From positions 983 to 14,154 of the forward strand of contig VBKX01000247.1 in the NCBI GenBank assembly GCA_005879435.1: a stretch of 13,172 nt of DNA, read 5' to 3'. The notes beneath the pieces were generated by a model. The model saw nothing but the letters and a program-made list of their open reading frames with translations. It made no database searches and had not been told where the DNA came from. How positions within the stretch are numbered: position 1 is the first letter of the stretch; each line of letters opens with the position of its first letter. This document shows positions 6,858-12,703 of this stretch, piece by piece. A program made the position numbers and the translations under genes. This DNA comes from Deltaproteobacteria bacterium (GTDB taxonomy: Bacteria; Desulfobacterota; Binatia; UBA9968).

Positions 6858-7703
6858 ATGGGAGCAGCGGACGACATGTCGCCGGTCAAATCGGCGAGCC
6901 GGCTCGACGACAATATCGACGACGTGAACGGCGAACGGGCGCGATCCCCCATGAGCGAAGAAACACTGGATGCGCTTTTTCATGGCAAGTTGAGATTTTT
7001 GCAAAGCCGCAGTGGCTATCGACTCTCCCTCGACGCGCTGCTGTTGGCTCATTTTGTCTCCGTGCAGCCGAAGGAGACGGTTGTCGATCTGGGTACGGGT
7101 AACGGCGTTATCCCGCTGATCTTGGCGAGCTTGCATTCACAGGTTTCAATTACCGGCATCGAGTTTCAACCCGCGATGGCCGAGCGCGCTGAAAGAAACG
7201 TGAAGCTCAATGGACTCGAAAGGAAAGTTCAAATTCGCCGCGGCGATGTGCGCGCCATTGATACGGTGGCTCCGCCCGAGAGCTTCGATGGGGTGGTTTG
7301 CAATCCGCCGTTTCGTAAACCGAGTAGCGGCCGAATCAGTCCGAACGATGAGAAACGGGTCGCGCGCCATGAGATACAAGGTGACCTGGGAGATTTTCTC
7401 GCCGCTGCAACATTTTTGCTCCGCCTCAAAGGTCGCATGGCGCTGATTTATTCAGCAAGGCGCGCCGTCGATTTGCTGTCAAGTATGCGTCTGGCCCGCG
7501 TCGAGCCGAAGCGGCTGCGCATGGTGCATTCGTTCGCCGACGTCGACGCATCGCTGGTTTTGGTGGAAGGGATCAAAGGGGGCAGAAGCGGAATCGAGGT
7601 TTTGCCGCCCCTGATCATCTATCGGCGGGACAAGGGGTATAGTGCCGAAGTAGCGGCGCAGATCGCAGGGGAGAGATTAATTTCGCAATGCGCCTCGAGG
7701 TAA
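6858..7703 (+). CDS. tRNA1(Val) adenine-37 N6-methyltransferase family (TrmN6/YfiC-like)
   Basis: A 281-residue class I SAM-dependent methyltransferase. Seen: FLQSRSGYRLSLDALLLAHF (48-66), motif I VVDLGTGNGVIPLIL (75-89), the acidic residue after strand 2 in GIEF (100-103), RGDVR (128-132) and the catalytic motif NPPF (149-152), which marks exocyclic-amine (N6-adenine) methylation. Known relatives methylate A37 of tRNA1(Val) in the cytoplasm. Homologues usually begin about where MSEETLDALFHGKL starts here (ATG 6951), so the first 31 residues may be an extension; I keep 6858 because GAGG at 6846-6849 is well placed, while 6951 has no ribosome site. The gene converges on the DciA gene with 16 bp between stops. 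Confidence 0.85.
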   Translation: MGAADDMSPVKSASRLDDNIDDVNGERARSPMSEETLDALFHGKLRFLQSRSGYRLSLDALLLAHFVSVQPKETVVDLGTGNGVIPLILASLHSQVSITGIEFQPAMAERAERNVKLNGLERKVQIRRGDVRAIDTVAPPESFDGVVCNPPFRKPSSGRISPNDEKRVARHEIQGDLGDFLAAATFLLRLKGRMALIYSARRAVDLLSSMRLARVEPKRLRMVHSFADVDASLVLVEGIKGGRSGIEVLPPLIIYRRDKGYSAEVAAQIAGERLISQCASR

Positions 7704-7719
7704 AATTCTTAGCGCGTTC

Positions 7720-8187
7720 TTAGCCTTTTGGTTTTCGCCGGGCGAAGCTTTTTAGGAGCTTTCGAAAAGCGTCGCGAATCTCCGGGTCGTCGATGGACTG
7801 CAAAAACTTATCGCTTGCTGCACGCTGCGGTTCGTCGACCGGCAGTGTCTGCGGTTCGTCAGAATCTTTTTCCGGCGTGTCGATCCTGCCAACCATGAAA
7901 AAAATCGTCTTGACCACTTCGTTTTTCAGGCGCTGATTGAGTTTCTCAGCGATCATCTCTTTCATGAATTGTAGTTCTTGCATCCACACGGGGCTGGACA
8001 CCTTCACGAAGAGCGTCCCATTACGAATTTTTTCCGGTTGAGCATTGCGAGCGATCACTTTTCCGACCACTTCTTGCCAAATCGGCCAGACACCGTAGTC
8101 GTCCAGGCGCGACGCCAGGTCTAGGCGCTTTAGCGACTGATCGAGCACGGTGCCGACACTCTCTATCTGCGGGGTTTTCTTGGCCAT
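7720..8187 (-). CDS. DciA/DUF721 family protein
   Basis: A 155-residue protein with a DUF721 (DciA-like) domain in its first two thirds: LDQSLKRLDLASRLDDYGVWPIWQEVVGKVIARNAQPEKIRNGTLFVKVSSPVWMQELQFMKEMIAEKLNQ, with the diagnostic W-x2-VVG and SPVWMQEL motifs. DciA proteins help load the replicative helicase DnaB at the origin in bacteria without DnaC. The C-terminal third is charged and low in conservation (about 105-155). I chose ATG 8187 (MAKKTPQ); the frame extends 11 codons further to a TTG at 8220, but that start has no better ribosome site and homologues begin near MAK. Function as a helicase loader is inferred from the family only; a KH-like fold makes general nucleic-acid binding likely. 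Confidence 0.8.
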   Translation of the reverse strand: MAKKTPQIESVGTVLDQSLKRLDLASRLDDYGVWPIWQEVVGKVIARNAQPEKIRNGTLFVKVSSPVWMQELQFMKEMIAEKLNQRLKNEVVKTIFFMVGRIDTPEKDSDEPQTLPVDEPQRAASDKFLQSIDDPEIRDAFRKLLKSFARRKPKG

Positions 8188-8317
8188 TGCGTCCGTCGGA
8201 ACGACGTTAGCAGAAGTCAAATCTCGACTCTAGTCTAGGAATGGGTTTCCTTTTAATTCCCCGAAGTCATAAAAACCGGCGGAATTTCACAGCAAATCCG
8301 TGGGCGAAAAATTTTTA

Positions 8318-8346
8318 TTGACAAATAGGTAGCAGGTTTGTAGAAC
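8318..8346 (+). promoter_or_regulatory. Sigma70-like promoter of nrdJ
   Basis: A perfect -35 TTGACA (8318-8323) is followed after 17 nt by TAGAAC (8341-8346, 4/6 to the -10). The predicted start lies near 8353, giving a leader of about 70 nt to the nrdJ ATG. It overlaps the NrdR-like boxes, as expected for repression. Confidence 0.6.
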
Positions 8347-8393
8347 TACAAAATCTAGTGCATCTATCGTTAGACCAACACCATATATCGAGA
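8346..8393 (+). promoter_or_regulatory. Pair of NrdR-like boxes upstream of nrdJ
   Basis: Two 16-bp sites resemble the NrdR box (consensus acaCwAtATaTwGtgt). Site 1, CTACAAAATCTAGTGC at 8346-8361, matches at about 11 of 16 positions; site 2, ACACCATATATCGAGA at 8378-8393, at about 12 of 16. They are 32 bp apart start to start, i.e. about three helical turns, which is the usual NrdR arrangement. Site 1 abuts the -10 and site 2 lies downstream of the predicted start, so NrdR binding would block transcription when dATP/ATP status signals sufficient dNTP. No nrdR gene is in the window. Confidence 0.68.
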
Positions 8394-8423
8394 TTTTAAT
8401 AAGGGGAAGGGAGAAAGGCAAAG

Positions 8424-9251
8424 ATGGCGACGGGTACTTCTCACGCGGCCGAATCGGGTATCTCCAAAACGGCAGTGGCGACCCCAGGCGGACTGAAAAT
8501 AGCAAGGTATTTCAGTCAATTAGGGGTAAGCCCCTACGACGAAATCGAGTGGGAGTTGCGCACGGCTTCCATTACCAACGAAAAAGGCAAGGTTGTGTTC
8601 GAGCAGTCGAACGTGGAGATCCCTAAATCCTGGTCTTTAATGGCCACACAAGTGGTTGTTTCAAAGTATTTTCGCGGCCCCTTGGGGACTCCCCAGAGAG
8701 AAAACAGCGTCCGCCAAATGATCGGTCGGGTGGTCAGTACAATCACGGGCTGGGGCAAGAAGGACGGTTACTTCGCGACGGAACAGGATGCGACTGCGTT
8801 TGCCGACGAACTGACGCATATTTTGCTGCACCAGAAAGCCTGTTTTAACAGTCCGGTATGGTTCAATTGCGGCATCGAGGAAAAACCCCAGTGCTCCGCT
8901 TGCTTCATCCTATCGGTCGAAGACACCATGGATTCGATTCTCGATTGGTACCGAAAGGAAGGAGTGATCTTCAAAGGCGGCTCGGGCTCCGGTGTCAATC
9001 TATCTAAAATCCGTTCGGCTAAAGAGCAATTGGCCGGCGGTGGTACGGCTTCCGGCCCGGTATCGTTCATGAAGGCTGCCGACGCATCGGCAGGCGTGAT
9101 CAAGTCCGGCGGTAAGACGCGGCGTGCCGCGAAGATGGTTGTCTTAGACGTCGACCATCCCGATATCGAAGAGTTCGTCAAGTGCAAAGTCGAAGAAGAG
9201 AAAAAGTCTGGATGGTCCCGCCTATGGCAGCGTGTTTTTCCAGAACGCTAA
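8424..9251 (+). CDS. nrdJ: NrdJ, N-terminal open fragment
   Basis: A 275-residue open frame beginning MATGTSHAAESG; residues 1-261 are normal class II ribonucleotide reductase sequence and the last 14 (from Ser262) are out-of-frame translation. Seen: the N-terminal ATP-cone-free start, ACFNSPVWFN (its Cys is the first member of the active-site disulfide pair), QCSACFI, the nucleotide-binding GGSGSG region, LAGGGTASGPVSFMKAADASAGVIKSGGKTRRAAKMV and DHPDIEEFVKCKVEEEKK. The true start is supported by AAGGGAG (8407-8413) and AAGG (8415-8418). The fragment alone lacks the radical Cys and cannot be an active enzyme. Confidence 0.8.
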   Translation: MATGTSHAAESGISKTAVATPGGLKIARYFSQLGVSPYDEIEWELRTASITNEKGKVVFEQSNVEIPKSWSLMATQVVVSKYFRGPLGTPQRENSVRQMIGRVVSTITGWGKKDGYFATEQDATAFADELTHILLHQKACFNSPVWFNCGIEEKPQCSACFILSVEDTMDSILDWYRKEGVIFKGGSGSGVNLSKIRSAKEQLAGGGTASGPVSFMKAADASAGVIKSGGKTRRAAKMVVLDVDHPDIEEFVKCKVEEEKKSGWSRLWQRVFPER

Positions 9252-10920
9252 TAACTCGGTCCGCGTGACCGACGAGTTCATGCAGGCGGTTCAAGAGGAC
9301 CGCGAGTGGCAGACCAAGTTTGTCACCACCGGTCAACCCTGTGAGACCTACAAGGCTCGCGATCTGATGCGCACGATCGCCGAAAGCGCCTACTTCTGCG
9401 GCGATCCAGGTATGCAGTACGACACGACGATCAACGATTGGCATACCTGCTCTAATACGGCGCGGATCAATGCGTCTAATCCCTGCTCCGAATATATGCA
9501 CTCGGACAATTCGGCGTGTAATTTGGCATCGCTCAATCTGCTCAAGTATCTGCGCGAGGACGGCGTCTTCGATACTGAATCGTTCCGCCGCGCGGTCGAT
9601 ATCGTTATACTCGCCCAGGATATTCTGATCGACAATTCTTCCTATCCCACTGCTGAGATCACGGCCAATGCCCATGCGTTCCGCGAGCTCGGTATGGGTT
9701 ATGCCAACCTCGGCGCGTTGTTGATGACCTTGGGTCTGCCTTACGATTCCGACGGCGGGCGCGCCTACGCGGCAGCGGTGACCGCCCTGATGTCCGGCGA
9801 AGGCTACTTGCAGTCGGCGCGCAATGCCGCGGCCACCGGCACTTTCGCCGGCTTCGAAGTGAATCGCCAGCCCATGCTCCGGGTGTTGAACAAGCATCGA
9901 TCCCAAGCCTACAAACTTTCACCGACCCATGTGCCGCTCGATCTGCTCACCGCAGCGCGTGAGGCCTGGGATCAAACTTGCACCGAAGCGGAAAATTTCG
10001 GCGTCAAAAATTCGCAGATTTCCGTCCTGGCGCCGACCGGCACGATCGCTTTCATGATGGACTGCGACACCACCGGCGTGGAGCCCGACATCGCCCTGAT
10101 CAAGTACAAGAAACTGGTCGGCGGCGGCATGTTGAAGATCATCAATAATACGGTGCCGCGGGCCCTGAAGCGGCTGGGTTACGACATTAAGCAGAGCCAA
10201 GAGATCGTTGAATATATCGAGGAGCACGAAACCATCGAAGGGGCACCGCATGTCAAGGATGACGACCTCGCGGTATTCGACTGCGCTTTTAAGGCGGAGA
10301 AGGGCAGCCGCACGATCCATTACATGGGCCACGTGAAGATGATGGGGGCGGTGCAGCCGTTTATTTCCGGCGCCATCTCGAAAACCATCAACATGCCCAA
10401 CGACGCCACCGTGGAAGACATCATGCATGCTTACATGGAGTCGTGGAAGTTGGGACTCAAGGCAATTGCCATCTACCGCGACGGCTCCAAACGCACGCAG
10501 CCGCTCAATACCTCAAGAGACAAAGAAGAGCAGAAGACGGTAGCTGTGGAGAGCAAGGAGGCGCGAGTTCTGCGTCATAAGCTGCCCGATGAGCGACGCT
10601 CGATCACTCACAAGTTCGATATTGCCGGCCATGAGGGCTACATCACCGCCGGCATGTATGAAGACGGCCAGCCGGGCGAGATTTTTATCACCATGTCGAA
10701 GGAAGGCTCGACGATCTCCGGTTTGATGGATTCCTTTGCCACAGCGATCTCTATGTCGCTACAATACGGCGTGCCGCTTCAAGTCTTGGTCGATAAGTTC
10801 AGTCACATGCGCTTCGAGCCCTCCGGTTTCACCAAGAACCCGGACATTCCGATGGCCAAATCGATCATGGATTATATTTTCCGCTGGCTCGCCAGCAAAT
10901 TTCTCGACGGTGATGCGTAG
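9232..10920 (+). CDS. nrdJ: NrdJ, central and C-terminal catalytic fragment
   Basis: A 562-residue stretch that is open from about 9205 and contains most of the catalytic barrel. The GTG at 9232 is not a credible natural start (no ribosome site, mid-domain FFQNANNSVRV). Counting from it: the radical-site triad Asn83-Cys85-Glu87 in NPCSE, the second redox Cys96 in SACNLASLNL, the phosphate loop region APTGTIAFMMDCDTTGVEPD, and a C-terminal TSCPD domain (about 445-555, including AGHEGYITAGMYEDGQPGEIFI and MSLQYGVPLQVLVDKFSHMRFEPSGFT). It ends at TAG 10918-10920, 77 codons short of the natural end, which removes the Cys-rich tail that recycles the active-site disulfide. Confidence 0.8.
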   Translation: MFFQNANNSVRVTDEFMQAVQEDREWQTKFVTTGQPCETYKARDLMRTIAESAYFCGDPGMQYDTTINDWHTCSNTARINASNPCSEYMHSDNSACNLASLNLLKYLREDGVFDTESFRRAVDIVILAQDILIDNSSYPTAEITANAHAFRELGMGYANLGALLMTLGLPYDSDGGRAYAAAVTALMSGEGYLQSARNAAATGTFAGFEVNRQPMLRVLNKHRSQAYKLSPTHVPLDLLTAAREAWDQTCTEAENFGVKNSQISVLAPTGTIAFMMDCDTTGVEPDIALIKYKKLVGGGMLKIINNTVPRALKRLGYDIKQSQEIVEYIEEHETIEGAPHVKDDDLAVFDCAFKAEKGSRTIHYMGHVKMMGAVQPFISGAISKTINMPNDATVEDIMHAYMESWKLGLKAIAIYRDGSKRTQPLNTSRDKEEQKTVAVESKEARVLRHKLPDERRSITHKFDIAGHEGYITAGMYEDGQPGEIFITMSKEGSTISGLMDSFATAISMSLQYGVPLQVLVDKFSHMRFEPSGFTKNPDIPMAKSIMDYIFRWLASKFLDGDA

Positions 10921-11191
10921 CAGGAGGCGGGGATCGTCAAACGGGACCCGGTCGAGGAAGTTCACCAGAAAAAAGTGGTGTCCATTGCCGCTCATGCGCC
11001 GCGCGGCGGGGCGCCGGTAGCGACGATCAGCAGCGTGACGAGCTTGTATCAACAAGACGCGCCGCCATGCCCCGATTGCGGTGCCATCATGATCCGCAGT
11101 GGCGCTTGCTATAAATGATTGAACTGCGGCGCCGTGAGCGGCTGCTCGTAATTTAGCAGTTAGCGAAAGTTGATTCAGAGGAAAGGCAACA

Positions 11192-11230
11192 AACGGGTCG
11201 GTGGATTGACTACCGGCCCGTTTTGCATTT
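11192..11230 (+). terminator. Intrinsic terminator after nrdJ
   Basis: An 11-bp stem, AACGGGTCGGT (11192-11202) with ACCGGCCCGTT (11212-11222), one G-T pair, 9-nt loop, followed by TTTT (11221-11224) and a further ATTT. It lies 41 nt after the restored TAA end of nrdJ, not after the premature stops, which supports 11151 as the natural gene end. The remaining gap to 11311 contains only a weak GGACC-GCG-GGTCC hairpin (about 11264-11276). Confidence 0.8.
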
Positions 11231-11311
11231 ATCGCGTTGCCATTTAAGATGGAATAGATTGCCGGACCGCGGGTCCCGCCAGCTTCAACGCCAGTGAGAA
11301 ATTAATTCGGT

Positions 11312-11887
11312 TCATTTTTTTTCCAAATAGAGCATGCCTTTTTGAGTATCGATATCCATGCGGAAGTTGCTCAAAAAATTCAACCCTAAGAGTCCGGAAA
11401 CTTGCGGGTCGGTCATGGCATCGTGGATTGCAGCGGGGAGATTGCGGATTTCCATCCCACCGACCGTGATCGATTCGAGGTTGGTCACCGGCGCCTCGAT
11501 CAATCCATTGGCGGTTTGAAACGGCAGGGTCTTGGGATTCTGACCCACGTCGATGGCGAGCTCGCGCGCGAGCGCGTTCGAGATCAGGGTATAACTGGCG
11601 CCGGTATCGACTACGAATTTTGCCGACTTTTTATTATTCAAAGTCGCCTGGACGATCGCCACCTGGCCATGTTTCTCAAAAGGAATCGACGCCACTCGGG
11701 CGCTCTCTTGCGCCGGGATACGGTTTACGTTATCCCTTTGCTTCGGCGGCACGTTGTGGAGATTGTCGGTAATGTGCAAAACACCGTTGTCGTCTACCCA
11801 GCGGTAGTATTCCCCGGCCGGGAGCGAATTGACGGGCAGGGAGAATAAACAAACTAGTAATAAGATGCGGCTTAAGCCATTCTTCAC
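11312..11887 (-). CDS. Secreted DUF4124 plus retropepsin-like aspartic protease
   Basis: A 191-residue protein with a signal peptide (hydrophobic ILLLVCLFSLPVNSLPA, about 8-24), a short DUF4124-like segment YYRWVDDNGVLHITDNLHNVP (27-47), a linker, then a clan AA retropepsin-like domain (about 70-191). Seen: the catalytic motif FVVDTGASYTLIS with Asp94, and the family's GLLGLNFLSNFRMDID (165-180). Such single-domain bacterial proteases act as dimers in the periplasm; natural substrates are largely unknown. The start is GTG at 11887, chosen because an in-frame TAA lies 5 codons upstream and the signal peptide begins right after it; no strong ribosome site is seen. It converges on nrdJ and diverges from rpsO. 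Confidence 0.82.
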   Translation of the reverse strand: MKNGLSRILLLVCLFSLPVNSLPAGEYYRWVDDNGVLHITDNLHNVPPKQRDNVNRIPAQESARVASIPFEKHGQVAIVQATLNNKKSAKFVVDTGASYTLISNALARELAIDVGQNPKTLPFQTANGLIEAPVTNLESITVGGMEIRNLPAAIHDAMTDPQVSGLLGLNFLSNFRMDIDTQKGMLYLEKK

Positions 11888-11933
11888 GATAGCGGCAACT
11901 TATCATGTTTATCGAAACGGCGATACAAACAAT

Positions 11934-11939
11934 TTTATA
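11934..11939 (-). promoter_or_regulatory. Possible -10 element for the retropepsin-like gene
   Basis: The minus strand reads TATAAA (5/6 to consensus) about 47 nt upstream of the GTG start. No good -35 is found 16-18 nt further up, so this is a weak call. Confidence 0.25.
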
Positions 11940-11959
11940 AGTTTTTGCTAACGGCGGAT

Positions 11960-12000
11960 CGCGGAATCGACGACTGCCACCTCGTTGCGCAGATTCCGCG
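11960..12000. repeat. Inverted repeat / stem-loop upstream of rpsO
   Basis: CGCGGAATC (11960-11968) and GATTCCGCG (11992-12000) form a perfect 9-bp stem. Inside, GACGA (11969-11973) can pair with TCGTT (11982-11986), extending the structure with a 5-nt bulge. No T-tract follows on either strand, so it is not an ordinary terminator. It sits just upstream of the candidate rpsO -35 and could be an operator, or an RNA element if transcription starts further upstream. Confidence 0.6.
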
Positions 12001-12003
12001 TGC

Positions 12004-12031
12004 TTTACAAGGCTATATCCTTGTGTTAAAT
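12004..12031 (+). promoter_or_regulatory. Candidate promoter of rpsO-pnp
   Basis: TTTACA (12004-12009, 5/6 to -35), 16-nt spacer, TTAAAT (12026-12031, 4/6 to -10). The predicted start near 12038 gives a leader of about 40 nt, too short to contain the upstream stem-loop. Confidence 0.38.
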
Positions 12032-12076
12032 GTGAACCAACTCAAGGAAGGATAGAGACAAGAAAGAGCGGAGAAT

Positions 12077-12346
12077 ATGGGAATTGCTGAACCGCAGAGA
12101 CGACAAACCATTGAGCAGTTCAGGGTTCATCAGACGGACACCGGCTCTCCAGAAGTGCAGGTCGCGCTTCTAAGCCAGCGCATAGAGCATCTTACCGGGC
12201 ACTTCAAGGTTCATGTCAAGGATCACCATTCTCGCCGTGGCCTCCTGATGCTTGTAGGGCAGAGGAGAAGGCTGCTGGATTATCTGCGCAATTCGGATTT
12301 TGAGAGATACCAGAGTCTTATCCAGCGGCTCGGAATACGCAAATAG
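12077..12346 (+). CDS. rpsO: 30S ribosomal protein S15
   Basis: An 89-residue protein, the standard S15 length. Seen: [50 protein letters not shown] and the terminal [13 protein letters not shown], all hallmark S15 sequence for 16S rRNA central-domain binding. The ATG is preceded by AAAGAG (12063-12068) and a closer GGAG (12070-12073). It precedes pnp by 69 bp, the classic rpsO-pnp order in many bacteria. In several lineages S15 represses its own mRNA through a leader structure; none is obvious in the short predicted leader. Confidence 0.97.
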   Translation: MGIAEPQRRQTIEQFRVHQTDTGSPEVQVALLSQRIEHLTGHFKVHVKDHHSRRGLLMLVGQRRRLLDYLRNSDFERYQSLIQRLGIRK

Positions 12347-12415
12347 CTATGCCCAATCCGTTGCCCGCCAGTTCCTCGCCTCCGTCAGTCACGTCTCCCG
12401 CCAGAGGATTTCTAT

Positions 12416-12703
12416 ATGATTAAGAAAATTGAATTGGATTTTCATGGCCGGCCCTTATCTATTGAGGTCGGCCGAATGGCCAAGCAAGCGGACGGCGCGG
12501 CGCTGGTACGCTACGGCGAGACCGTCGTTTTGGTCACCGCGGTGGCCGCCAAAGATTTGAAACTGGATACCGACTTTTTTCCCCTAACCGTCGACTACCA
12601 AGAAAAGACCTTCGCCGCCGCGTCCGTTATTCGCCGAAGGGCTGCGCTGCGAAACCCAAGTGATCGCCACGGTGCTTTCCGCCGACCGCGAGAACGACCC
12701 TGA
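12416..12703 (+). pseudogene. pnp: Polynucleotide phosphorylase, N-terminal open fragment before a deletion/frameshift
   Basis: A 95-residue open frame from ATG 12416 (AGAGGA at 12403-12408 as ribosome site). Residues 1-68 are the normal start of PNPase: [34 protein letters not shown], then [16 protein letters not shown]. The following 27 residues are out-of-frame. In intact enzymes the FAA is followed by G-(K/R)-I-P-G-x-F-F-(K/R)-R-E-G-R-P-S-E and then LIDRP-RPLF; all of that up to RPLF is absent. PNPase is the 3'-5' phosphorolytic exoribonuclease of the degradosome; this fragment alone cannot be active. Confidence 0.85.

Larger units (their letters stand above)
8424..11151 (+). pseudogene. 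nrdJ: B12-dependent (class II) ribonucleotide reductase NrdJ, whole locus: frameshift plus two in-frame stops
   Basis: The complete gene can be followed from ATG 8424 to TAA 11149-11151, but not in one frame. It breaks near 9201-9210 (change to the +1 frame with an estimated 35 nt missing), at TAG 10918-10920 and at TGA 11116-11118. After TAG the same frame runs 65 codons with family-like sequence ending DAPPCPDCGAIMIRSGACYK, then TGA, then LNCGAVSGCS and TAA. The intact family tail reads CYKCxNCG..GCS, so both stops lie inside the ancestral gene. NrdJ reduces ribonucleotides to deoxyribonucleotides with adenosylcobalamin. Sequence on each side of every lesion remains well conserved, so loss is recent or artefactual. 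Promoter, NrdR boxes and terminator look intact. Confidence 0.85.

Noticed and set aside
9198..9210. A-rich run GAGAAAAAGTC resembling a dnaX-type slippery site at the nrdJ frame change
   Set aside because: A programmed -1 shift would enter the wrong frame; the conserved sequence continues in the +1 frame and about a dozen family residues are missing, so recoding does not explain it.
9178..9906. 242-codon minus-strand open frame opposite nrdJ
   Set aside because: It lies entirely antisense to well-conserved NrdJ sequence and shows no recognisable domain; it is a codon-bias shadow.
10918..10920. TAG in nrdJ as pyrrolysine
   Set aside because: TAG ends at least four other genes in this window, the position is a poorly conserved linker, and no pyl genes are visible.
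12364..12404. 8-bp direct repeat CCCGCCAG (12364-12371 and 12397-12404) between rpsO and pnp
   Set aside because: Short and likely by chance in this composition; no associated structure.
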